Origin: Clostridia bacterium
GTDB taxonomy: Bacteria; Bacillota; Clostridia; Christensenellales; Aristaeellaceae
NCBI GenBank assembly: GCA_017410455.1
Contig: JAFQQT010000033.1
Span: forward strand, 1-35,447
Length of the DNA: 35,447 nt
Direction: 5' to 3'
The translations under genes were made by a program, and so were the position numbers. Every line of letters begins with the position of its first letter. The first letter of the stretch is position 1. This document shows positions 13,729-20,809 of this stretch, piece after piece. The notes beneath the pieces were generated by a model, which saw nothing but the letters and a program-made list of their open reading frames with translations, was not told the origin of the DNA and did no database searches.

Positions 13729-15378
13729 TTACTCCTTATCGATGGTGCACCCGCCGATGAACTCGCGCAGCAGGCTCAGCGGGGGCACCTCGTCCAGGAC
13801 GGAATCAGGAGCTTCGGTGAAGTAGTTGAGCATCTTCACCAGGCGGCGGGCCGCCAGGTAGTGCGGGCTGTCCGGCGTGATGGCACGGAGCATCCGGTAG
13901 GCATACTTCCGCAGGAAGGGCAGCTCGTAGTGCAGGGCGGTGTTAAAGATGCTGTCCGCGTTCTCCTGATAGGGGAAGATCCAGGTTTCCTCGCCCCGGC
14001 GGACGCTGGGCCACATGGCCAGGGTCTCCTCGGGCGTGGTGCCGCGGAACTGGTTGTCGCGCACGATACGGCGCAGCAGGCGCACGTCCGTGGTGCGGAT
14101 GCGGTTGTGGTCATCGAGGTTGATGCAGGTCAGCGCGCTGACGAACACGCGGTGGATCGCCGCCTCCGGCACGCCCTCCACCAGCGCAGGGTTCAGGCCG
14201 TGGATGCCCTCCACCAGCACCGGCTGGCCGGGCGCGAGGCGCATTGGCACGCCCCGTTCCATCCGGCGGCCCGTCTGGAAGGAGTAGCGCGGAATCTCCA
14301 CCGTTTCGCCCTGCAGCAGGCGAACCATATGCTCCCGGAACAGCGGCACGTCGATGGTGTGCAGCGCCTCCAGGTCCACCGTGCCGTCGGGCTCCACGGG
14401 CAGATCCTCGCGGTTGATGTAGTAGTCATCCAGGGAGATCATCGCCGGCTGGTAGCCCAGCACCCGCAGGGCAATGGCCAGGCGGCCGGTGGTGGTGGTC
14501 TTTCCGGAGGAAGAGGGCCCGGCGATCATGATGATCTGCTTCTTCCCGGCAGCGATGGCGCCAGCAATTTCGTCGATGGCCCTGGCATGCAGCGCCTCGT
14601 TGACGCGGATGAAGGCCCGCAGCTGCTTCTGCTCCATCATCCGGTCCAGGTCGGGGGCATTCTTCACCCCGAGGATGGCGCACCACGCCGCCGACTGATC
14701 GAACACCGCCAGATGCTTCGGGCGATCGATGTAGTTGTCCGGGCGGGTCGTGTCCTCCGGATCGGGCATGAGCAGCGCCAGCCCGCGCTCCGGCATGTGC
14801 TGCACGCCGAAGACCTTCACATAGCCGGTGCTGGGCGGCATCACACCATAAAAATACTCCTGCATGCCGCCGCATTCGTAGAGGTTGAAGAAGGGCACCG
14901 TGCGGCGTTTGAGCAGTTCCACCTTGTCCGGCTGGCCATCCTCTTCGAAATAGGCGATGGCGTCGTCCAGCGACCATTCCCGCTTGTCGAAAGCCAGATC
15001 CTCGGCGATGATCTCCGCCATCTCCCGGCGGATGGCTTCGCAGTCCGCCTCCGTCACATCGCGTCCCGGCAGATGCAGCGACACGCCGCCGCCCACGCTG
15101 TACTCAATGCGCACTCGCTGCCCCGGCCACAGGCGGCGGATGGCCAGCAGCGCCACGAAGCGCAGGCCGCGCTCATAGATGCGGCGGCCCTCCTCGTCGG
15201 CGAGGGTGAGGGGCTTCAGCTCTCCGTCCCACAGCACCGCGTCGCCCATTTCCAGCACGCGGCCGCCCTGCTGCACCGCCAGCACGCCCGCCGTGGGCGC
15301 ATGGAGTGCAAGAAGGCATTGCAGAACCCCTGCGCCCGCCTCCATCACGATGGTCGTGTTGCCGTAGGAAATCTTCAT
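13729..15378 (-). CDS. Uridine kinase-like nucleoside kinase with N-terminal TGS/ThrRS-like domain (549 aa)
   Basis: The C-terminal half is a P-loop kinase of the uridine kinase/phosphoribulokinase group: Walker A GPSSSGKTT at residues 287-295, ISLDDYY around residue 317, and VLVEGIHGLNP. The N-terminal half (about residues 1-250) matches the TGS plus second-additional-domain arrangement of threonyl-tRNA synthetases, as in the roughly 550-residue clostridial proteins annotated as nucleoside kinases. These would phosphorylate uridine or a related nucleoside in the cytoplasm; the substrate is inferred. The ATG at 15378 has GGAGG 8 bases upstream; the TTG two codons earlier is too close to that site. 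It follows the exonuclease gene by 51 bases. Confidence 0.85.
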   Translation of the reverse strand: MKISYGNTTIVMEAGAGVLQCLLALHAPTAGVLAVQQGGRVLEMGDAVLWDGELKPLTLADEEGRRIYERGLRFVALLAIRRLWPGQRVRIEYSVGGGVSLHLPGRDVTEADCEAIRREMAEIIAEDLAFDKREWSLDDAIAYFEEDGQPDKVELLKRRTVPFFNLYECGGMQEYFYGVMPPSTGYVKVFGVQHMPERGLALLMPDPEDTTRPDNYIDRPKHLAVFDQSAAWCAILGVKNAPDLDRMMEQKQLRAFIRVNEALHARAIDEIAGAIAAGKKQIIMIAGPSSSGKTTTTGRLAIALRVLGYQPAMISLDDYYINREDLPVEPDGTVDLEALHTIDVPLFREHMVRLLQGETVEIPRYSFQTGRRMERGVPMRLAPGQPVLVEGIHGLNPALVEGVPEAAIHRVFVSALTCINLDDHNRIRTTDVRLLRRIVRDNQFRGTTPEETLAMWPSVRRGEETWIFPYQENADSIFNTALHYELPFLRKYAYRMLRAITPDSPHYLAARRLVKMLNYFTEAPDSVLDEVPPLSLLREFIGGCTIDKE

Positions 15379-15429
15379 CTGCAATGCCTCCTGTCTATTT
15401 TGTTTTTCGTATGCAGCCCTGAGGACGGT

Positions 15430-16428
15430 TCACTCATCAAAGGGCATGCTGCTGCGGTCGGCCATGTCCAGCTCCGCATCCAGGTCGCGGGGATGGCCAT
15501 GTTCGGCCAGGTACTCCGCGTCGCGCTGCTGCTGCTGCGTGCGCTTGGTGTGGACATAGGCGCGGTTGCTGGGGTTCGCCTTGGTCAGGTTCATGCTCAT
15601 GAGCACCTCCCCCTCCGGCGTGCGGCGCAGGCGCACCTTCACCAGCAGGTGGCTGTGCTGAGGGCACCTGGCCAGGGAGATGAACTTATCCGCCGTCTGG
15701 CGGACGTAGCCCTCCTCCTCCAGGCGGGCCTTCTTGCTGCAGACGGGGCAGCGGGGCTCGCGGGCGAACTCGCTGGCGAAGGCTTCCGCCACAGTGGCGA
15801 AGGCCTGCCCCTTGCGGCGCTCCTTCTTGTCCGTATGGATGAGGGGCCGGGGCTTCTGCGGGTAGTTCAGCACCGCCGCAGGATCGGGGAGTTTGGCAAA
15901 CACCAGCGCCGTGTAGTAGGCGTCGTGCAGCGCGTTGTGGAAGTACAGCGCCTCATCCGCCTCCACGCCCACCATCTCCATGGCGGCCTTCAGGCCCTTG
16001 CGCTCCCTGCACTTGTGCACGTCGGAGAAGAGGCGCTGAATGTCGCACAGGGGCGGCAGCTGCACCTGGCAGCCGAAGAAGTCCATGTTCTGCTTCAGCA
16101 CGCTCACGTCATCGCAGCCCCAGGTCAGCAGGGTGTAATTCTCCCCGCACCAGGCCGCGAACTGATCCATCGCCTCCAGGAACTGCGGCGCGTCCGCCAG
16201 CTCCGCCGCGCCCAGATGCGTCAGCTTCCGGATGCGCGGATGGATCTTCACATAGTGCGTCGGCCGGATCGGGATGGAGATCGAGTCAATCACCTCGAAG
16301 TTTTCCCCCACCTTCACCGCGCCGATCTGTATCATCTCAAAGATCAGCCTGTCGCCCACCTGACGGTACACATGCGTGTCAAAGCTGAGCGGCTGATTCC
16401 ACTCCAAATCCACCACAATGTAATTCAA
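15430..16428 (-). CDS. DEDDh 3'-5' exonuclease, KapD/ERI-1-like, with C-terminal zinc ribbon
   Basis: The protein starts with the exonuclease motif VVDLEWN (D7, E9), has a second acidic motif at D106/D107 and the HNALHD motif (H164, D169) that defines DEDDh nucleases. Residues 227-260 carry CPVC and C-x2-H-x-H, a likely zinc-binding module. The family digests the 3' ends of RNA or single-stranded DNA; B. subtilis KapD is linked to sporulation control. The start is TTG at 16428, with AGGGAG about 10 bases upstream and the catalytic strand beginning at once, so an ATG start is not needed. It lies 74 bases after the flavoprotein gene, in the same direction. Confidence 0.88.
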   Translation of the reverse strand: MNYIVVDLEWNQPLSFDTHVYRQVGDRLIFEMIQIGAVKVGENFEVIDSISIPIRPTHYVKIHPRIRKLTHLGAAELADAPQFLEAMDQFAAWCGENYTLLTWGCDDVSVLKQNMDFFGCQVQLPPLCDIQRLFSDVHKCRERKGLKAAMEMVGVEADEALYFHNALHDAYYTALVFAKLPDPAAVLNYPQKPRPLIHTDKKERRKGQAFATVAEAFASEFAREPRCPVCSKKARLEEEGYVRQTADKFISLARCPQHSHLLVKVRLRRTPEGEVLMSMNLTKANPSNRAYVHTKRTQQQQRDAEYLAEHGHPRDLDAELDMADRSSMPFDE

Positions 16429-16454
16429 AGCCGATAATCTCCCTGCTTGTAATG

Positions 16455-16503
16455 ACGAATGCGGACTTCACTGCCAATTCCGCATTCCGCATTCCGAATT
16501 TAT
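16455..16503. repeat. Heptanucleotide tandem repeat abutting the flavoprotein stop codon, with inverted partner
   Basis: Four units of seven bases (AATTCCG, CATTCCG, CATTCCG, AATTTAT) fill 16476-16503 and touch the stop codon of the flavoprotein gene. GAATGCGG at 16457-16464 is a perfect inverted match to CCGCATTC at 16480-16487 and 16487-16494, so a hairpin can form. No T-tract follows on the minus strand, so it is not a standard terminator. A relative lies at 20782-20809. Confidence 0.7.
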
Positions 16504-17738
16504 CAAAAGGGTTCCTCCGCCGCGCAGACGCCCGCCAGCGCGCCCGTTGACCAGGCAATTTGAAGGTTGTAGCCGCCGGTGTGGGCGTCCACGTCGATCA
16601 CTTCGCCCGCGAAGTAGAGGCCCTCCACCAGCTTGCTCTGCATGGTGCTGGGGTCGATCTCGCGCACGGACACGCCGCCGCGGGTCACGATGGCCTCCTC
16701 GATGGGCGCCAGCTTCCTGAGCGGGATGGGCAGCGCCTGCATCATCGCGGCGATGGCCTCGCGCTCCTCGCGGGTGATCTGCGCGCAGACCTTGTCCCCG
16801 TCCACGCCGCACAGGCGCGGGAAGATCTCCGCCAGGCGCGCCGGCAGCAGCCCCGGCAGGACGCTGCGCAGCATCCTGCGGCTGTGCTCGTCAAAGTCTC
16901 GCTGCAGGCGGGCATCCAGCTGCTCCCGGTTGAGGCCGGGCTTCAGGTTCAGCGTCACGTCCGCGTCGCTGAGGCTGTCGGGCAGGTGGCTGCTCATCGT
17001 CAGCACCAGCGGGCCGGAAATGCCAAAGTGGGTGAAGAGCATCTCGCCCAGGTCGCTGTACAGTGTCTTTTTGCCCTTTTTCAGCGTCAGGGTCACGTTG
17101 CGCAGGCTCAGGCCCTGCAGCTCCTCGGGCCAGGTGACCGCCGTCTCGATGGCGGAGAGCACCGCACTGCGCGGGGTCACGGTGTGCCCCAGATTTGACG
17201 CCATGCGGTAGCCATCGCCGGTGGAGCCCGTCAGCGGGCAGCTCAGGCCGCCGGTGGCGATGATAACCCGGTCGCAGGGGTACGTCCGCCCGTCCATGAG
17301 CGTCACGCCCGTCACCGCGCCATCCGCCGTGGAAATCTCCTTCACCCGCGCCTCGTAGACGATGCGCACGCCCAGCTCGCGCATGGTCTTCTCCAGCGCG
17401 CGGGTCACGTCGCTGGCCTTTTCGCTGGCGGGGAAAACGCGCCGCCCCCGCTGCACGACCACGGGACAGCCCGCGTCCTCCAGCAGCTCCATCATCGCCT
17501 GGGGCGTGAAGTAGGCCAGCGCCGAATACAGGAAGCGCGGGTTGCGCGGCACTTCCTTCATGAACTCGTCCAGCGTGCAGTCGTTGGTGACGTTGCAGCG
17601 GCCCTTGCCGGTAATGTAGACCTTCTTGCCCAGCTTGGGGTTGCGCTCCAGCAGCGTCACCTGCGCGCCCAGGCGGCCCGCATGGATGGCGGCCATCATG
17701 CCCGCCGCGCCGCCGCCGATGATGATGATGTTATGCAC
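16503..17738 (-). CDS. HI0933-family NAD(P)/FAD-dependent oxidoreductase (BaiN/RdsA type, 411 aa)
   Basis: The N-terminus IIIIGGGAAGMMAAI (about residues 4-18) is the dinucleotide-binding Rossmann motif for FAD. The family signatures KKVYITGKGRCNVTND, the central GLSCPLTGSTGDGY and the C-terminal AGEVIDVDAHTGGYNLQIAW complete an HI0933-type flavoprotein of normal length. Members are cytoplasmic reductases; BaiN has been linked to bile-acid dehydroxylation, but the substrate cannot be read from sequence here. The start is GTG at 17738 with GGAGGAGG 9 bases upstream. It overlaps the last 8 bases of the RpiR gene, implying translational coupling. A longer in-frame start would extend further into that gene and is unlikely. 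Confidence 0.9.
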   Translation of the reverse strand: MHNIIIIGGGAAGMMAAIHAGRLGAQVTLLERNPKLGKKVYITGKGRCNVTNDCTLDEFMKEVPRNPRFLYSALAYFTPQAMMELLEDAGCPVVVQRGRRVFPASEKASDVTRALEKTMRELGVRIVYEARVKEISTADGAVTGVTLMDGRTYPCDRVIIATGGLSCPLTGSTGDGYRMASNLGHTVTPRSAVLSAIETAVTWPEELQGLSLRNVTLTLKKGKKTLYSDLGEMLFTHFGISGPLVLTMSSHLPDSLSDADVTLNLKPGLNREQLDARLQRDFDEHSRRMLRSVLPGLLPARLAEIFPRLCGVDGDKVCAQITREEREAIAAMMQALPIPLRKLAPIEEAIVTRGGVSVREIDPSTMQSKLVEGLYFAGEVIDVDAHTGGYNLQIAWSTGALAGVCAAEEPF

Positions 17739-18663
17739 GGGGCTGTTCCTCCTCCGGCCATGCGGTGCTGCCCGCCGTGTCAGACGGCTGCCTGGCGGAC
17801 GGTCCGGCTTCCTCAAGATATACCTCGTAGGTCTCCCAGATGCTCTCCAGCTGGCGGAAATGCTGCGTCAGCGCCTCCTTGCGGTGCAGGCCCAGGGCCA
17901 CCAGCAGGGCGTTGATGACCGACAGCGGCGCGGCCAGGCTGTCCACGAAGGAGGCCATGTCCGTGCGGGCGGTCAGCGCCAGGTCAGCAATCTCCATCAG
18001 CGGGGACATGGGGCCGTCGGTGATGGCCACCACCTGCGCGCCGCAGCGCTTGGCAAAGCGCATCGCCTCCAGCGTGCGGGTGGAATAGCGCGGGAAGGAG
18101 ATGCCCACCAGCACATCATCCTCCCGGAGCTTGGAGATCTCCTCAAACACGTCCGTCGCCCCGGAGGACACCAGATGCACGTTATCGAAGATGTAGTTGA
18201 GGTAGTAGCCCATGAACTGCGCCAGTGGGGCGGCCGAGCGCAGGCCCATGACATAGATGGCCCGGGCGGAGAGCAGGCGCTGCACCACGCTGTCGAACAC
18301 GCCGTTGTCCAGCTGCTCCAGGGTGGCACGCAGGTTCTGCATGTCGCTCTTGAGCACCACGGGCAGCGCGTCGTGGGGGTCGATCTCCGTGGACATCTTG
18401 AAGCGCTGGTTGGCCGTCAGGCGATGGCTGACCAGCTCCTGCAGGCTGCGCTGCAGCTGGGGATAGCCCTCATAGCCCATGGCCGAGGCAAAGCGCACCA
18501 CCGTCGATTCGCTCACGCCCACGCTCTCACCCAGGCGGCTGGCGGTCATGAACACCGCCTTGGCATAATTATCAACGATGTACTGGGCGATCTTTCTGTG
18601 CCCCTTGGACAGTCTTTTGCCCGACTGATTCAGCCGTTCGATCATGTCCTGCATATCCTGCAT
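17731..18663 (-). CDS. MurR/RpiR-family transcriptional regulator with SIS domain (310 aa)
   Basis: Residues 1-77 form the RpiR HTH domain (IAQYIVDNYAKAVFMTASRLGESVGVSESTVVRF), and about residues 120-255 form the SIS sugar-phosphate-binding domain (YVMGLRSAAPLAQFMGYYL, DDVLVGISFPRYSTRTLEAMRFAK). Such regulators sense phosphosugars and repress or activate sugar catabolism genes. The gene has its own promoter (18726-18754) preceded by repeated TGCATTTT elements. Its end overlaps the GTG start of the flavoprotein gene, so it heads a long unit that continues toward 11986. The start at 18663 has only a weakly placed AGGAAG; a start a few codons downstream is possible. Confidence 0.9.
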   Translation of the reverse strand: MQDMQDMIERLNQSGKRLSKGHRKIAQYIVDNYAKAVFMTASRLGESVGVSESTVVRFASAMGYEGYPQLQRSLQELVSHRLTANQRFKMSTEIDPHDALPVVLKSDMQNLRATLEQLDNGVFDSVVQRLLSARAIYVMGLRSAAPLAQFMGYYLNYIFDNVHLVSSGATDVFEEISKLREDDVLVGISFPRYSTRTLEAMRFAKRCGAQVVAITDGPMSPLMEIADLALTARTDMASFVDSLAAPLSVINALLVALGLHRKEALTQHFRQLESIWETYEVYLEEAGPSARQPSDTAGSTAWPEEEQPRA

Positions 18664-18725
18664 GATGGTTCATCTCGCTTCCTGCAGACGTTGGCGTCCG
18701 CTCCGCCTGCAAAACAGGCCAACAT

Positions 18726-18799
18726 ATTATAAGCCCATCGTGCAGAATTTGCAAGTCAAAATGCAAAAAATGCAGTTTTCGCCGGCAAAATGCAAGTCA
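18726..18799 (-). promoter_or_regulatory. Promoter and repeat-rich operator region of the RpiR gene
   Basis: On the minus strand TTGCAA (18754-18749) and a perfect TATAAT (18731-18726) are 17 bases apart. Just upstream, TGCATTTT occurs three times on the minus strand between about 18760 and 18796, and TGCAAGTCA is directly repeated at 18750-18758 and 18791-18799. Clustered repeats of this kind are typical of binding sites for a dimeric or tetrameric regulator, most simply RpiR itself (inference). Confidence 0.6.
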
Positions 18800-18813
18800 C
18801 AGGCTGACACGGC

Positions 18814-20016
18814 TCACCGCAGCAGTTCCTGCGGCACCTCCGCCGCCATGCGCTGATACCCCTTCTTTGAGGGGTGCAGGTGGTCGCCGGAGTCATATTC
18901 GGGCAGGAACCAGTCGGGCCGCGCCGGGTCGCGCAGGGCGCGGTCGAAGTCAATGCAGCCGTCGATCAGGTCGGTCGTGCGGATGAAGTCGTTGTATGCG
19001 TGGCGCATCTCCTGCCGGAAGGGCGCGTCCGTGCGCCAGCCGCCCATGGGGATGAGCGTACCAACATACACCTTCAGCCCCATCTGCCGCGCCTGAGCGA
19101 TGTAGGTTTTCAGGCCGTCGATGAGTTCCTCCACGGTGGGCAGGTCGCTCATGGGGCGGAAGATGTTGACCTCCTCGCCCACCGGGTGGATGATGTCGTT
19201 GATGCCCTGCTGGATGATGACCGCGTCCGCGCCGCTGACCGGCAGCTCATGCAGGAAGCGGTGGCTGCCCATCAGGCCGTAGCTCTCATAGGTCAGGCAG
19301 GAATACTCCCGCAGGATGCGCGTGCCGCTGGCCGCCTTGCGGACGATGGCCGTGCGGTTGAACCCCTCCTCCCGGCAGCGGATTTGCAGATCGTCCGGCC
19401 AGTCCTGGGCGGTGATGGAGTCACCGTAGCAGACGATGGTGCGATTTTGATGCGCGGTCAGGATGGACACGTCCGACAGGAAGTAGTTCAGCTTCGTCGC
19501 GCGGGAGGTGTTCACGTCGATATCCACCGTCTCCGTCTCGTCGCCGTTGGCGTAGAGGCCGCCGGAGAGCGGGCCGCAGGTGAACACCACCGAGCGCATG
19601 AGGGTGAAGTCCGCCAGATAAAAGCTGACATACACCGTTTCCCCGGCGCGGATATGAACCTCCACCGGGTCGCTGGCAGCGCTCTCCCCCGCCCCGATGG
19701 TGACAGAGCGCTCCCCGCCAAAGGTCACCGGCCAAAAGGCTCCCCCTTTGGGGGAGCTGTCACCGCAGGTGACTGAGAGGGTCTCTCCGGGGGAGCTGTC
19801 ACCGCAGGTGACTGAGAGGGGTTCCCGCACCAGCAGCGTGGTCTTGTTGATGGTCACCGGCTCCGTGCCGCAGTAGTTGTCGAAGGTCAGGCGGATCGCA
19901 CTGCCGTCAAAGGGCACATGGATGGGGTAACGGATGGTGATGTTCTTGGCATAGCGCTCCGGGCGGTTCTCCGCAATGGAAACGGCGTTGGCCCAGATGG
20001 ATGACCAGTGCTGCAT
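18814..20016 (-). CDS. SGNH/GDSL hydrolase, carbohydrate-esterase-like, two-domain (400 aa)
   Basis: A beta-sandwich-like domain (about residues 1-180) is followed by an SGNH hydrolase domain: block I GDSIT with S200, the glycine block around ASGTR, the asparagine block in QQGINDI, and D378/H381 in SGDHLHPS. This matches the two-domain acetyl-xylan esterase layout (CE2/CE3-like), so deacetylation of plant glycans is likely but inferred. No signal peptide is visible. The ATG at 20016 has GGGAGG 9 bases upstream; a longer in-frame start is not supported. Residues 67-94 are encoded by a duplicated palindromic repeat that interrupts the N-terminal domain. The gene lies 23 bases after the cysteine-rich unknown gene, probably in one operon. 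Confidence 0.88.
   Translation of the reverse strand: MQHWSSIWANAVSIAENRPERYAKNITIRYPIHVPFDGSAIRLTFDNYCGTEPVTINKTTLLVREPLSVTCGDSSPGETLSVTCGDSSPKGGAFWPVTFGGERSVTIGAGESAASDPVEVHIRAGETVYVSFYLADFTLMRSVVFTCGPLSGGLYANGDETETVDIDVNTSRATKLNYFLSDVSILTAHQNRTIVCYGDSITAQDWPDDLQIRCREEGFNRTAIVRKAASGTRILREYSCLTYESYGLMGSHRFLHELPVSGADAVIIQQGINDIIHPVGEEVNIFRPMSDLPTVEELIDGLKTYIAQARQMGLKVYVGTLIPMGGWRTDAPFRQEMRHAYNDFIRTTDLIDGCIDFDRALRDPARPDWFLPEYDSGDHLHPSKKGYQRMAAEVPQELLR
19739..19820. repeat. Palindromic REP-like element inserted in frame in the SGNH gene
   Basis: The element combines a hairpin GCTCCCCC-TTT-GGGGGAGC (19739-19757) and GTCACC-GCA-GGTGAC. Its right portion, 32 bases at 19750-19781, is repeated without a mismatch at 19789-19820, an offset of 39 bases or 13 codons. 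It encodes LSVTCGDSSP twice. I recall very similar sequences scattered between genes in many gut Clostridia, so this looks like a dispersed REP/MITE-like element that kept the reading frame. Confidence 0.8.
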
Positions 20017-20039
20017 TTCTCTCTGCCTCCCAGGGTTGC

Positions 20040-20675
20040 TCAGTAGGTTTCGGCCTCGCACAGGAGCTCTCCCAGCTGGCCGTCGGCGTCCGTCGCAAAG
20101 ATTTCCAGGGCTTCAAACGCGTTGTCGTAGTCGGACAGGGCTGCTGTGGGCAGGCACTGCAGGAACTCCTCCATGCTGCTCTCATTGCGTACCTCAATGG
20201 TCAGCCAGGCGGCCTCCTCCGGCACGGCCACGCGCTGCCAATGGGGCTGCCACTGCAGCCCCTCCGCCGGAATCTCCCCGTATACGGCCAGATTCCCGTG
20301 CAGTCGGCTGTCCACCAGGGTGTGCTGTTTACCGCAGGCGCAGCAGGTCGCTCGGATGACCCGCACATCGATGAACGGCGGCGGTTCCGGCAGATCAAGC
20401 GGCTCCCAGCGGCCAAAGAGCCACCGTTTGCGCATCAGGACGGTCTTCCCCTCCTCATTTCTGCGGGGGCGGACGATGAAGCCCCGCATCTGCGCATCCG
20501 CGGCGGCTTCGTTGGCGTCAATGGCCGCCTGCTCCTCCGGGGTAAAGACGGACTGCTCCAGCATAAAGCGCAGGCTGCCGCAGGGACAGCACAGGCGCAG
20601 GCTGACATGGATCTCACTCGCCTCCTGCAGCTGTGTAATGGGCTTCAGATGGGGCGGGACGGGCAGATTCTTCAT
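20040..20675 (-). CDS. Unknown cysteine-rich 211-aa protein
   Basis: I do not recognise the family. It has two cysteine clusters, CCPC at residues 29-32 and CCAC at residues 111-114, which together could bind one zinc ion as a ribbon. Between them lies a basic stretch (RPRRNEEGKTVLMRKRW). The acidic C-terminal half (SMEEFLQCL...DADGQLGELL) is predicted to be alpha/beta. There is no signal peptide. The ATG at 20675 has GAGGAGGT 7 bases upstream and a good promoter (20708-20736). The SGNH esterase gene follows after 23 bases. A nucleic-acid or regulatory role would fit a zinc ribbon but is speculative. Confidence 0.75.
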   Translation of the reverse strand: MKNLPVPPHLKPITQLQEASEIHVSLRLCCPCGSLRFMLEQSVFTPEEQAAIDANEAAADAQMRGFIVRPRRNEEGKTVLMRKRWLFGRWEPLDLPEPPPFIDVRVIRATCCACGKQHTLVDSRLHGNLAVYGEIPAEGLQWQPHWQRVAVPEEAAWLTIEVRNESSMEEFLQCLPTAALSDYDNAFEALEIFATDADGQLGELLCEAETY

Positions 20676-20707
20676 ATACGGTACCTCCTCGGTTTTACAC
20701 CGCCCCC

Positions 20708-20736
20708 ATTATACCACACCCCCGCGCCCATGGCAA
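20708..20736 (-). promoter_or_regulatory. Promoter of the unknown-SGNH esterase operon
   Basis: On the minus strand TTGCCA (20736-20731) and a perfect TATAAT (20713-20708) are separated by 17 bases. The -35 box begins only two bases beyond the T-tract of the upstream terminator. Confidence 0.7.
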
Positions 20737-20738
20737 CG

Positions 20739-20771
20739 AAAAAGCGGCGGACAGCCCCAACCATCCGCCGC
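20739..20771 (-). terminator. Rho-independent terminator of the GH10 operon
   Basis: On the minus strand a perfect 8-bp stem GCGGCGGA/TCCGCCGC (20771-20764 and 20751-20744) with a 12-base loop is followed by TTTTT (20743-20739). It lies about 40 bases after the GH10 stop codon. Confidence 0.85.
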
Positions 20772-20781
20772 ACACCATCTC

Positions 20782-20809
20782 AATTCCTAATTCCTAATTC
20801 ATAATTCCC
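20782..20809. repeat. Heptanucleotide tandem repeat abutting the GH10 stop codon
   Basis: Four seven-base units (AATTCCT, AATTCCT, AATTCAT, AATTCCC) fill exactly 28 bases and end at the base next to the GH10 stop codon. The unit and position match the array at 16476-16503. Confidence 0.75.

Noticed and set aside
13708-16437. Plus-strand open frame of 909 codons
   Set aside because: It is antisense to the kinase and exonuclease genes, both of which show complete catalytic motifs. The plus-strand translation is rich in His, Arg, Gln and Leu and has no recognisable domain.
16455-16503. Terminator after the flavoprotein gene
   Set aside because: A hairpin can form from GAATGCGG and CCGCATTC, but no T-tract follows on the minus strand, so it was recorded as a repeat only.
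19739-19820. Frameshift or pseudogene in the SGNH esterase
   Set aside because: The inserted repeat keeps the frame, and all catalytic blocks downstream (GDSIT, GIND, DxxH) are intact, so the gene is probably functional.
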